Below are positions 6,112-12,789 of a stretch of DNA of 16,998 nt, piece by piece. The translations under genes and the position numbers were made by a program. Numbering within the stretch: the first letter of the stretch is position 1; the number at the start of each line of letters is the position of its first letter. This stretch comes from JAGOPB01 sp964606295 (lineage in GTDB: Bacteria; Patescibacteriota; Minisyncoccia; Phycocordibacterales; UBA9973), in NCBI GenBank assembly GCA_964606295.1, contig CAZSFR010000018.1, positions 1 through 16,998 of the forward strand, written 5' to 3'. The notes beneath the pieces are model-generated. The model ran no database searches. It had not been told where the DNA came from and saw only the letters and a list, made by a program, of their open reading frames with translations.

Positions 6112-7500
6112 TTACCAATCAATTTTTATAAATCCATTGTCACCTTTTTTGCCGTCTGTACCTGGGTCACCAAAGACTTCACCCGCATCTCCGCCGCCAC
6201 CACCGAAGCCATATCCTGTCGGATCACTCCATAATGTGTCGTTATACCCACCTTGTCCTCCCAGAGCACCATCTTCGTCTATTTGTCCGTTATTGCCTTT
6301 TGCCTTACCTCCGGGATAGTCACTGAGACCACCATGTGCGACGCCGTCATCAGCATTACCACCCTCACCCCCCGCTCCTCCTGTTACAGATACACCTCCT
6401 GCGGGACTATCTACCGCTATTCCAAAAATGAGTGAAGTTCTCCCAGAAAGTCCGCCTAATCCGTCTGTACCATTTTCACCACCTTCACCTCCGCAACCTA
6501 CTCTTATATGTAGAAGACCACTTTTTTTAGCGGTAATCGGTATATTCGTTATATGATTTCCAGCACCTCCTCCGCCTCCGGATCCTTCATTTTTTATAGT
6601 AAAAGTACCGATTCCATTTCCATTTTCTCCTCCACCTCCACCTCCACCTCCACCAATTAGTTCTGCAGTGAGAGAAGTTATATTCTTAGGCATTCGGAAA
6701 TAATAATCACTAATTACACCAGCAGCGGTACAGCTCGTAAAAGTTTGCGTCCCCCCCGTCGAATAGTATTGGTCATTTTCGTATAGCATGAAATATGCGT
6801 TTGACATGTCGGAGATGTCATAGAAGTTCCACTCTGGAGTCATTTCACCGTCCATGTCTTCCAGGAATTCTGTCGTGTAGCCAGGTTCAAGTTTTACTTT
6901 GTAAAACCCCCCTGTTCCTTTTGAAAATTCACTAAATGTATCCAAGGAAACAAGCTCGCTCCCGTCATTGGTGTTTACGAGTGGAGAAGCAGATCCGTCC
7001 GGTGAAAGAGCATAACTTGGAAGATAGTACGACCATGCTCGAGATGGGTCGCCCACAAGTGTCATCTTTACAAAACTGTCATCTCCGGTTGTTATATTGC
7101 AAGATTCCCATGTAATAGAAAGCGCGTCAGTTAATATACGATCGAGATTGTTGTTTGGTGTAAGCACGTTGATATGAGGCTCCCCATCTTCGCATATTTC
7201 TGCGAAAGTTTTTCCTCCTAATCCGCCGATTGAACCGTCGTACGCAATTCCTATGTTTGTGAGAGGATTTATTTTTCCTTCTCCCGTTTCACCACGTGTC
7301 ATGCCCTGATCTTGATCTTCAAGATTAGGATTTGCTTGTCTCGTCAGATCTCCCTTTTTCGTTCCCTGATATGCACTTCCCGGAAGAGCGCTATCAGACT
7401 TACCTGCAAAGTTATACACTGCCCATCCTCCAATAGCGACGATTCCAATCAATAAAAGCACTTTCACTTGGTTATTCGCGGGATCGTTCCAAAAACTCAT
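6112..7500 (-). CDS. Anchor A + glycine-rich surface protein, 462 aa
   Basis: Residues 1-49 are the same anchor and linker as in the 5617-5973 gene. Residues 50-255 form an acidic middle part with no recognised fold. From about 270 to the end is a glycine-rich domain. It opens with nine consecutive Gly (283-291), continues with blocks such as GSGGGGGAG, GGEGGENG and GGAGGEGG, and closes with GFGGGGGDAGE and NGFIKIDW. Known glycine-rich domains with this hydrophobic-strand, Gly-loop rhythm and a final aromatic residue occur in phage tail adhesins and bacterial surface proteins. That suggests an extended binding module here, by resemblance only. The protein has its own promoter (7554-7581) and terminator (6066-6103). 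A role in contact with a host or partner cell is plausible but not shown. Confidence 0.85.
   Translation of the reverse strand: MSFWNDPANNQVKVLLLIGIVAIGGWAVYNFAGKSDSALPGSAYQGTKKGDLTRQANPNLEDQDQGMTRGETGEGKINPLTNIGIAYDGSIGGLGGKTFAEICEDGEPHINVLTPNNNLDRILTDALSITWESCNITTGDDSFVKMTLVGDPSRAWSYYLPSYALSPDGSASPLVNTNDGSELVSLDTFSEFSKGTGGFYKVKLEPGYTTEFLEDMDGEMTPEWNFYDISDMSNAYFMLYENDQYYSTGGTQTFTSCTAAGVISDYYFRMPKNITSLTAELIGGGGGGGGGENGNGIGTFTIKNEGSGGGGGAGNHITNIPITAKKSGLLHIRVGCGGEGGENGTDGLGGLSGRTSLIFGIAVDSPAGGVSVTGGAGGEGGNADDGVAHGGLSDYPGGKAKGNNGQIDEDGALGGQGGYNDTLWSDPTGYGFGGGGGDAGEVFGDPGTDGKKGDNGFIKIDW
6631..6654 (-). repeat. TCCACC hexamer microsatellite in the poly-glycine codons
   Basis: Four exact copies of TCCACC (GGTGGA on the coding strand) encode the Gly run at residues 283-291. 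Changes by whole hexamers would alter the number of glycines without a frameshift. Confidence 0.85.
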
Positions 7501-7582
7501 ACAATGGTTGTAGATAAAATGATAAGTAGGCTTTCGAGTGCCAAGCTAGTGTAAGTATGTCACGACGATGGATAAATGCAAG
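7358..7582 (-). repeat. Repeat A, copy 2: promoter plus anchor A
   Basis: This is the partner of 5831-6055, offset 1,527 bases, 223 of 225 identical. It supplies the promoter (TTGCAT 7576-7581, CATACT 7554-7559), leader and anchor codons of the glycine-rich gene. Upstream of the -35 box the two copies diverge completely. Confidence 0.92.
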
Positions 7583-7601
7583 CAAAGAGCCGTTGGGGCA
7601 A

Positions 7602-7628
7602 TAAAAAAACCGGACCAAAATGATCCGG
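7602..7628 (-). terminator. Intrinsic terminator after the 7643 gene
   Basis: On the minus strand CCGGATCA pairs with TGGTCCGG (7610-7628, one G-U pair) over a three-base loop, followed by seven T (7603-7609). It ends the transcript of the s3 gene just upstream of promoter A copy 2. Confidence 0.88.
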
Positions 7629-7642
7629 CGGTATGATCTATA

Positions 7643-8011
7643 TTATTTTATTTCATACATTGTCCACCCACATATCGGGGTGAGGGAGCTGTACTCCCAA
7701 TATTCCGTTGTAGACGACCCTGTCACTTTGTCTACAATATCAACAACGATATGTAATTGGGCACCTTTCACCTTGTCGATCGGCTCACCTTCGTAAGTGG
7801 CTGTGGCTATCTTTACGACACGTATGTTGTCGCAAGGATATTTTATATTGTACGAATATTTTGACATCATAATCCGGAAATGATTTTCCGTATTGTCAGC
7901 CTCAATCGTACCTTCGTTAAGTTGGAAGGAGAAAGTAGGCTCAGTTTTCGTTTGAGTGTACGCTTGAAATGCAAGCAATACCCCAAACATTAGGACTGCT
8001 TTTTTTTTCAT
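7643..8011 (-). CDS. Small exported two-cysteine protein (s3), 122 aa
   Basis: The function is unknown. MKKKAVLMFGVLLAFQAYTQ is a signal peptide (cut probably near residue 18-20). The mature part is beta-rich by alternation, with cysteines at 60 and 114 that could form one disulfide. It has the general look of the other two secreted proteins of the island, but I see no clear sequence match. It has its own promoter (8028-8055) and terminator (7602-7628), so it is a single-gene unit lying between the B and A arrays. Confidence 0.75.
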   Translation of the reverse strand: MKKKAVLMFGVLLAFQAYTQTKTEPTFSFQLNEGTIEADNTENHFRIMMSKYSYNIKYPCDNIRVVKIATATYEGEPIDKVKGAQLHIVVDIVDKVTGSSTTEYWEYSSLTPICGWTMYEIK

Positions 8012-8027
8012 AATGTAAGTTTATTCT

Positions 8028-8055
8028 ATTAAAGCATGTTTTACCAAAATGTCAA
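8028..8055 (-). promoter_or_regulatory. Promoter of the s3 gene
   Basis: On the minus strand a perfect TTGACA (8050-8055) is followed after 16 bases by TTTAAT (8028-8033), with TGC directly upstream of the -10. The leader is about 15 nt and the gene has no Shine-Dalgarno. The -35 box overlaps the downstream foot of the terminator hairpin. Confidence 0.7.
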
Positions 8056-8083
8056 ACACCTCGGACACATGTCCGAGGTGTTT
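8054..8083. terminator. Strong hairpin, terminator of the 8104 gene
   Basis: A perfect 14-bp stem, AAACACCTCGGACA (8054-8067) with its complement at 8070-8083, has a two-base loop. The minus-strand T tract is short (TTTGACATTTT) and contains the -35 box of the next gene. Termination of the 8104 transcript is likely, though read-through is possible. Confidence 0.75.
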
Positions 8084-8103
8084 TCACAATAAATATGATT
8101 ATT

Positions 8104-8457
8104 TTATCTCTCTGCTGTTGAGTTCTGTCCAGTTGCAGTAGCTATGATGAAATCATAGATAGATTGTATAAGGGAACTCAGTCCATAGAGTGCGGTATCC
8201 TCACCCTCTTCTGGTGCTCCGATGACCATACCAATACACATTGCTGTTACTGTTCCTTGGTTGACCCATACGCCGAAGTCCTGATAGTAGTAGGTATTCC
8301 CACTTGCGTCAGTTCCCTGAAAAGTGTTGACGCATCTATAAGGTGGATCATTTGGATTAGCAGTATCAGAGCTGTTGATAAGAGTATCGGCTTTTGCGAT
8401 CGGGGCAAAAGAAAGTGATATAAAGGCGATTGCAACTATAAGAAATATTTTTTTCAT
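8104..8457 (-). CDS. Small secreted two-cysteine protein (s2), 117 aa
   Basis: The function is unknown. A signal peptide covers residues 1-23 (MKKIFLIVAIAF..., cut after AKA). The mature protein has cysteines at 42 and 74, an aromatic segment NTYYYQDFG, and a hydrophobic C-terminal stretch ending GQNSTAER. The order Cys, YYxD, Cys-x3-Val-Ile and Leu/Ser-rich tail matches s1 at 5284-5601 and supports distant kinship. It starts 23 bases after the stop of the B-anchored cysteine gene, the same arrangement as s1 with the A-anchored one, so the two likely act together outside the membrane (inference). Confidence 0.75.
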   Translation of the reverse strand: MKKIFLIVAIAFISLSFAPIAKADTLINSSDTANPNDPPYRCVNTFQGTDASGNTYYYQDFGVWVNQGTVTAMCIGMVIGAPEEGEDTALYGLSSLIQSIYDFIIATATGQNSTAER

Positions 8458-8480
8458 GAATTTTTGTTATGTTGTATTGG

Positions 8481-8867
8481 TTATTTGTTATAAGGATCAA
8501 CTGCTATCGACATAAGCTTTGAAAAATCTTCATCTTCGTCAATACTGCATGCTTTGATACCCTCTGGCGTTATTTCTGTCATTCCATCAAACGAAGAACA
8601 GATTCCTGGTTTTGTGCTTGTGATATCTGCGCACACTCTTATTGTACAGCTTCCATCATTACTAAAAGTCGTTCCAAAGCCCAGAGTTTTTTCACCTTTC
8701 TTTGTTTCTATACGCCCATCGTTCTTTGTTCCTTGGAAGACGCTTCCTTGATTGATTGAATCAGGATTTCCTGCATTGATAATGACGAGATATCCTACTC
8801 CGACGAAGATGCCGATGATGAGGACAGAGATAAGCGTGTTATATTCAGGATTTTTAAATATGCTCAT
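8481..8867 (-). CDS. Anchor B + four-cysteine extracellular domain, 128 aa
   Basis: A membrane helix at about residues 11-31 lacks a cleavage site. The linker GNPDSINQGSVFQGTK (33-48) follows, then an extracellular payload with cysteines at 74, 79, 90 and 107 (C-x4-C-x10-C-x16-C). The payload aligns with that of the 5617-5973 gene around SCTIxxCA and the last GxxxC, although the anchors differ in sequence. Codons 1-47 or so and the upstream 168 bases are the same as in the kelch gene at 9036-10208. Promoter B (8904-8932) precedes it, and the secreted s2 gene follows after 23 bases. It is not a recognised family. Confidence 0.8.
   Translation of the reverse strand: MSIFKNPEYNTLISVLIIGIFVGVGYLVIINAGNPDSINQGSVFQGTKNDGRIETKKGEKTLGFGTTFSNDGSCTIRVCADITSTKPGICSSFDGMTEITPEGIKACSIDEDEDFSKLMSIAVDPYNK
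8731..8775 (-). repeat. 45-bp linker repeat, copy 1
   Basis: This segment encodes AGNPDSINQGSVFQ-Gly in the B-cysteine gene. The same 45 bases recur at 10072-10116 and 11413-11457. They form the overlap of the two duplication units and so are the crossover site of the tandem duplication. Confidence 0.9.
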
Positions 8868-8903
8868 AGTAAATTTTTTAACTAATAAATATCTATATTC
8901 CTA

Positions 8904-8932
8904 AGTATGCTCTATGCTTTTCGGTTTGTAAA
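8904..8932 (-). promoter_or_regulatory. Promoter B, copy 1
   Basis: On the minus strand TTTACA (8927-8932) and CATACT (8904-8909) are 17 bases apart, five and four of six consensus positions. It serves the B-cysteine and s2 genes with a leader of about 30 nt. No convincing terminator separates it from the kelch gene upstream. Confidence 0.55.
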
Positions 8933-9035
8933 GCGTCTATTCATATTGAATGTTTGGGGGAGAGAATTCATAGATACTTTTCTTGGCCCGTCGTCGAATG
9001 TCGAAGAGAATTTCTAAGACCACTGTAGGAAATTT

Positions 9036-10208
9036 TTATAACTCTACATCTAACCCACCTCCTGGGATAGGTTTGGGGCCAAATTTTGGTACATAGTGGA
9101 CCACTCCCATAGATGCGTCACCTGGGAAGTTTGTACCGATATCAGTTTCGAGTGCCCATGTCGTGCCATCAACAGACGTCCATGCTTTTTCTGACTCAAA
9201 CCCGCCCGCCACTCCTGCGTAACCTGAGTCCGTTCCCCCGATAACCCACATTTTTTCTTTGAAATTTACAAGGACTGGCTCACTTCGGAGTCCGAATGGT
9301 GCAGTACTAGTTTCAAGTACCCATGTTGAACCGTCTAGGGTTGACCAGACTTCTCCATCTAGTCCGCCAACCATAAACATTTGACTTCCAAATTGCATTA
9401 GCTCGTTACCTCTCACTGCTTCAAAAGGAGCTTCTCCATCAAGAATCACATTGGTCCATGTTATGCCATCAGGAGATGACCATACGTCGTTGTGGTTGGT
9501 TCCATCAGAACCATACCCTCCCACCATCCATAGTTTTCCGGAAAAGTCAGTAAAACCAAACATGCATCGCTCACCAAAAGGAAGATTATTATTCAAAAGT
9601 GTCCAATTGACACCATCAACAGTTCTCCATATGTCATCGAGTCCGCACCCTTGCTTCGATGGACCAACCCCTCCGATGATATAAATACTTGGATAGTCGC
9701 TCGCGCCAAAGACTGTTGACCCTGCTTGATAACGTGGAGTCCACGGAGCGGAGTTTGTGACGAGCGACCAATCAATACCGTTTGAAGAAGACCAAACATC
9801 ATTTTTCATATCGGCGGCAGGGTTGGTACCAGCCAAACCTCCAAATAGATATATAGTATCGTTGATCATTTGTATTTCATGAGATTGTCGTCCTGTCCAT
9901 GGGTTGACGCCGTCCTCAACACTGAGTGTCCAGCTGGTGCCGTTTCCTGTCGTGTAGGTTGTATTGATAGGATCGTCGCTCATTTCGTTGTTTGTTCCTC
10001 CATAGACAAATAGTTTTTCTATATTTGTATCACCGTATCCTATTTTTGCAGAAGAATTATTTTTCTTCGTGCCTTGGAAGACGCTTCCTTGATTGATTGA
10101 ATCAGGATTTCCTGCATTGATAATGACGAGATATCCTACTCCGACGAAGATGCCGATGATGAGGACAGAGATAAGCGTGTTATATTCAGGATTTTTAAAT
10201 ATGCTCAT
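9036..10208 (-). CDS. Anchor B + kelch-like propeller, 390 aa
   Basis: Residues 1-31 are anchor B, 33-48 the linker, and about 64-372 a beta-propeller. Six blades are visible, each with a Gly-Gly doublet after a hydrophobic strand (70-71, 123-124, 179-180, 230-231, 281-282, 324-325). Most are followed by a motif like WSSxDGxTW (for example NDVWSSSNGIDWSLV). This is the kelch-type pattern and suggests a six-bladed ligand- or carbohydrate-binding propeller held outside the membrane. Catalysis is not indicated. From residue 32 onward the protein is the same as in the 10377-11549 gene; only the anchor differs. It appears to be the chimeric product of unequal crossover at the 45-bp linker. The leader, anchor and promoter are copied from the B-cysteine gene. 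Confidence 0.88.
   Translation of the reverse strand: MSIFKNPEYNTLISVLIIGIFVGVGYLVIINAGNPDSINQGSVFQGTKKNNSSAKIGYGDTNIEKLFVYGGTNNEMSDDPINTTYTTGNGTSWTLSVEDGVNPWTGRQSHEIQMINDTIYLFGGLAGTNPAADMKNDVWSSSNGIDWSLVTNSAPWTPRYQAGSTVFGASDYPSIYIIGGVGPSKQGCGLDDIWRTVDGVNWTLLNNNLPFGERCMFGFTDFSGKLWMVGGYGSDGTNHNDVWSSPDGITWTNVILDGEAPFEAVRGNELMQFGSQMFMVGGLDGEVWSTLDGSTWVLETSTAPFGLRSEPVLVNFKEKMWVIGGTDSGYAGVAGGFESEKAWTSVDGTTWALETDIGTNFPGDASMGVVHYVPKFGPKPIPGGGLDVEL
10072..10116 (-). repeat. 45-bp linker repeat, copy 2
   Basis: This is the linker of the B-kelch gene and the junction where duplication unit 1 overlaps unit 2. Anchor B precedes it and the kelch payload follows, so this copy is the recombinant one. Confidence 0.9.
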
Positions 10209-10244
10209 AGTAAATTTTTTAACTAATAAATATCTATATTCCTA

Positions 10245-10273
10245 AGTATGCTCTATGCTTTTCGGTTTGTAAA
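10245..10273 (-). promoter_or_regulatory. Promoter B, copy 2
   Basis: This is a duplicate of the promoter at 8904-8932 (TTTACA 10268-10273, CATACT 10245-10250). It drives the B-kelch gene at 9036-10208. Confidence 0.5.
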
Positions 10274-10376
10274 GCGTCTATTCATATTGAATGTTTGGGG
10301 GAGAGAATTCATAGATACTTTTCTTGGCCCGTCGTCGAATGTCGAAGAGAATTTCTAAGACCACTGTAGGAAATTT

Positions 10377-11549
10377 TTATAACTCTACATCTAACCCACC
10401 TCCTGGGATAGGTTTGGGGCCAAATTTTGGTACATAGTGGACCACTCCCATAGATGCGTCACCTGGGAAGTTTGTACCGATATCAGTTTCGAGTGCCCAT
10501 GTCGTGCCATCAACAGACGTCCATGCTTTTTCTGACTCAAACCCGCCCGCCACTCCTGCGTAACCTGAGTCCGTTCCCCCGATAACCCACATTTTTTCTT
10601 TGAAATTTACAAGGACTGGCTCACTTCGGAGTCCGAATGGTGCAGTACTAGTTTCAAGTACCCATGTTGAACCGTCTAGGGTTGACCAGACTTCTCCATC
10701 TAGTCCGCCAACCATAAACATTTGACTTCCAAATTGCATTAGCTCGTTACCTCTCACTGCTTCAAAAGGAGCTTCTCCATCAAGAATCACATTGGTCCAT
10801 GTTATGCCATCAGGAGATGACCATACGTCGTTGTGGTTGGTTCCATCAGAACCATACCCTCCCACCATCCATAGTTTTCCGGAAAAGTCAGTAAAACCAA
10901 ACATGCATCGCTCACCAAAAGGAAGATTATTATTCAAAAGTGTCCAATTGACACCATCAACAGTTCTCCATATGTCATCGAGTCCGCACCCTTGCTTCGA
11001 TGGACCAACCCCTCCGATGATATAAATACTTGGATAGTCGCTCGCGCCAAAGACTGTTGACCCTGCTTGATAACGTGGAGTCCACGGAGCGGAGTTTGTG
11101 ACGAGCGACCAATCAATACCGTTTGAAGAAGACCAAACATCATTTTTCATATCGGCGGCAGGGTTGGTACCAGCCAAACCTCCAAATAGATATATAGTAT
11201 CGTTGATCATTTGTATTTCATGAGATTGTCGTCCTGTCCATGGGTTGACGCCGTCCTCAACACTGAGTGTCCAGCTGGTGCCGTTTCCTGTCGTGTAGGT
11301 TGTATTGATAGGATCGTCGCTCATTTCGTTGTTTGTTCCTCCATAGACAAATAGTTTTTCTATATTTGTATCACCGTATCCTATTTTTGCAGAAGAATTA
11401 TTTTTCTTCGTGCCTTGGAAGACGCTTCCTTGATTGATTGAATCAGGATTTCCTGCAAATCTGTAAACGAATATTCCACCGACCGCCAATATTGCGATAA
11501 TTAAAAGAACCTTGATTTGATTGTTTTCTTGATTTGTCCAGAATTTCAT
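10377..11549 (-). CDS. Anchor C + kelch-like propeller, 390 aa
   Basis: This has the same payload as the 9036-10208 gene, joined to a different anchor. Anchor C (residues 1-31, beginning MKFWTNQENNQIKVLL) resembles anchor A more than B: both show FW, NNQ, KVLL, a GG in the helix and VYxFAG. Its linker, however, equals that of B over 45 bases. The most economical reading is that C-kelch is the original gene and B-kelch the later hybrid. Promoter C (near 11581) and a short leader of about 25 nt precede it. A 40-residue membrane peptide lies 71 bases upstream on the same strand. Confidence 0.88.
   Translation of the reverse strand: MKFWTNQENNQIKVLLIIAILAVGGIFVYRFAGNPDSINQGSVFQGTKKNNSSAKIGYGDTNIEKLFVYGGTNNEMSDDPINTTYTTGNGTSWTLSVEDGVNPWTGRQSHEIQMINDTIYLFGGLAGTNPAADMKNDVWSSSNGIDWSLVTNSAPWTPRYQAGSTVFGASDYPSIYIIGGVGPSKQGCGLDDIWRTVDGVNWTLLNNNLPFGERCMFGFTDFSGKLWMVGGYGSDGTNHNDVWSSPDGITWTNVILDGEAPFEAVRGNELMQFGSQMFMVGGLDGEVWSTLDGSTWVLETSTAPFGLRSEPVLVNFKEKMWVIGGTDSGYAGVAGGFESEKAWTSVDGTTWALETDIGTNFPGDASMGVVHYVPKFGPKPIPGGGLDVEL
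11413..11457 (-). repeat. 45-bp linker repeat, copy 3
   Basis: This is the linker of the C-kelch gene, the same 45 bases as in copies 1 and 2, although the anchor codons upstream differ. Confidence 0.9.
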
Positions 11550-11580
11550 GTATTTTAAGATTATCTGTTAAAGTTTTCTA

Positions 11581-11609
11581 ATTATACCATTGTATTTGGG
11601 AAGTATAAG
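11581..11609 (-). promoter_or_regulatory. Extended -10 promoter C
   Basis: On the minus strand TATAAT (11581-11586) is preceded by TGG, an extended -10. The -35 is poor (CTTATA at a 17-base spacing). A TTGACT further up is too far away, at 25 bases. Transcription would start about 25 bases before the C-kelch ATG. Confidence 0.55.
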
Positions 11610-11620
11610 GCAGTCAATTT

Positions 11621-11743
11621 TTAGTCTAACCTACTTGGAATCTCGCTCACGTCAACCCTTTTTGGGGCATTATCTGAATGTCCAAGCAAATAGCCAAGTA
11701 TTACTAGGATAAGTATAGATAACCACAGGAATAGCTTTTTCAT
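11621..11743 (-). CDS. 40-residue membrane peptide
   Basis: The frame runs from the ATG at 11743 to TAA at 11621. The product starts MKKLFLWLSILILVILGYLL, a basic N-terminus and one membrane helix, followed by about 20 mostly polar residues (GHSDNAPKRVDVSEIPSRLD). AAGG lies directly before the start. It is the first gene of the minus-strand island and lies upstream of the C-kelch gene. It could be a free-standing membrane peptide or a worn-out anchor gene. The helix and HSD-NAP segment loosely recall the anchors, but the linker motif is absent. A TACAAT -10-like box sits just upstream. Confidence 0.5.
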   Translation of the reverse strand: MKKLFLWLSILILVILGYLLGHSDNAPKRVDVSEIPSRLD

Positions 11744-11802
11744 ACCTTGTATTGTAATATGCTTTCGTAGTAATCACCAGCCTGAAATTTGAACAAATAG
11801 AT

Positions 11803-12780
11803 ATGAATAAAATATTACTTTTCTATAAATATGTCTATATAGATGATTCTGAGAGCGTTGCTATTAGTCAACGCGAACTGCAGGCGCGCCTCAGGTTCAA
11901 AGGACGCTCAATCATCGCGAGCGAGGGGGTCAACATCACACTTGAGGGGACGAAGGAGAATATCGCAGAGTATATCCGCGAGATGGAAAAAGACCCACGC
12001 TTTCAAGGTATTCACTGGAAGATAAGCGAAGGTACGGGGAGTGCTTTTCCAAAACTCTCTATTAAGGTGCGATCTGAAATAGTAACAGGCAATCTCGGCG
12101 TCTGCGATGTCAATCCAAACGAAGTAACGGGTATACATTTGAAACCGGAAGAACTTCATGAATGGATTCGCTCGGGCAGAGAATTTTATATTGTCGATAT
12201 GCGAAATGCCTACGAACATCGTGTCGGGCATTTTGCAGGCTCGATACTTCCGAAGATGAATAATTTTCGTGATCTTGCAAAGATTACTAAGGAGATTTCA
12301 CATTTGAAAGAAAAAACAGTTTTGACTGTCTGCACAGGCGGAGTGCGGTGTGAGAAAGCGTCCGGATTTCTTATCACGCAAGGATTCAAAGATGTGTATC
12401 AGCTCGACGGTGGCATTGTTTCTTACATGGAAAAGTATCCAAACGAAGATTTCAAAGGCAAACTGTATGTTTTCGATAACCGTATTACGATGATGCCTGC
12501 TCGACCAGACTCTCTGGGGGGAGGATTCTATACCGATGATCCCAAACATGAGGTGATCGGCCGATGCGATTTCTGTAATACACCTTGTGACAGGTATCTA
12601 AATTGTTTTGATAATTTTTGTCACAAACATTTGATTACGTGTGAGGAGTGTGAGAAAAAGACTGATGGGGAAATCAAATGCCCGAGTGGTTGCCACGAGA
12701 CTCGTCACGGCAAACGCAAAGGAAAGATTTCTTTTGGAGCAGGTTTTCTGAAGTGGATTATTAATAGCAGTAAAGCGTAG
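11803..12780 (+). CDS. trhO: tRNA uridine(34) hydroxylase TrhO (rhodanese family)
   Basis: TrhO makes 5-hydroxyuridine at wobble position 34 of tRNAs that read four-codon boxes. The protein is 325 aa, close to the E. coli size of 350. It has the N-terminal domain (LLFYKYVYID to AFPKLSIKVR), then a rhodanese domain (about 113-215) with YIVDMRNAYEHRVGHF and the active-site loop CTGGVRCEKAS, catalytic Cys at 177. A cysteine-rich C-terminal part follows (Cys 255, 258, 262, 268, 273, 280, 283, 293, 297), likely metal-binding or structural. The ATG at 11803 is chosen by family alignment. It is the first plus-strand gene after the minus-strand island, and I see no clear promoter upstream. Confidence 0.95.
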   Translation: MNKILLFYKYVYIDDSESVAISQRELQARLRFKGRSIIASEGVNITLEGTKENIAEYIREMEKDPRFQGIHWKISEGTGSAFPKLSIKVRSEIVTGNLGVCDVNPNEVTGIHLKPEELHEWIRSGREFYIVDMRNAYEHRVGHFAGSILPKMNNFRDLAKITKEISHLKEKTVLTVCTGGVRCEKASGFLITQGFKDVYQLDGGIVSYMEKYPNEDFKGKLYVFDNRITMMPARPDSLGGGFYTDDPKHEVIGRCDFCNTPCDRYLNCFDNFCHKHLITCEECEKKTDGEIKCPSGCHETRHGKRKGKISFGAGFLKWIINSSKA

Positions 12781-12789
12781 TAGATACAT

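Larger units (their letters stand above)
8731..10116 (-). repeat. Tandem duplication, unit 1
   Basis: These 1,386 bases recur at 10072-11457 with an offset of 1,341 bases. I found no difference on reading both copies. The unit runs, in the direction of transcription, from a linker through the kelch payload, its 3' end, promoter B, anchor B and the next linker. The two instances share the 45-bp linker at 10072-10116. Confidence 0.93.
10072..11457 (-). repeat. Tandem duplication, unit 2
   Basis: This is the second instance of the 1,386-base sequence at 8731-10116. It ends at 11457, inside the Ala codon before GNPDS. Beyond that point the anchor changes from B to C and the similarity stops. Confidence 0.93.

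Noticed and set aside
6038..6319. Proline-rich plus-strand frame
   Set aside because: It is the antisense shadow of the glycine-rich codons (Gly codons read as Pro/Ser) and crosses a terminator.
8731..11457. CRISPR array or insertion sequence as the source of the repeats
   Set aside because: The repeats are long, coding and tandem. There are no regular spacers, no terminal inverted repeats and no transposase or integrase in the window.
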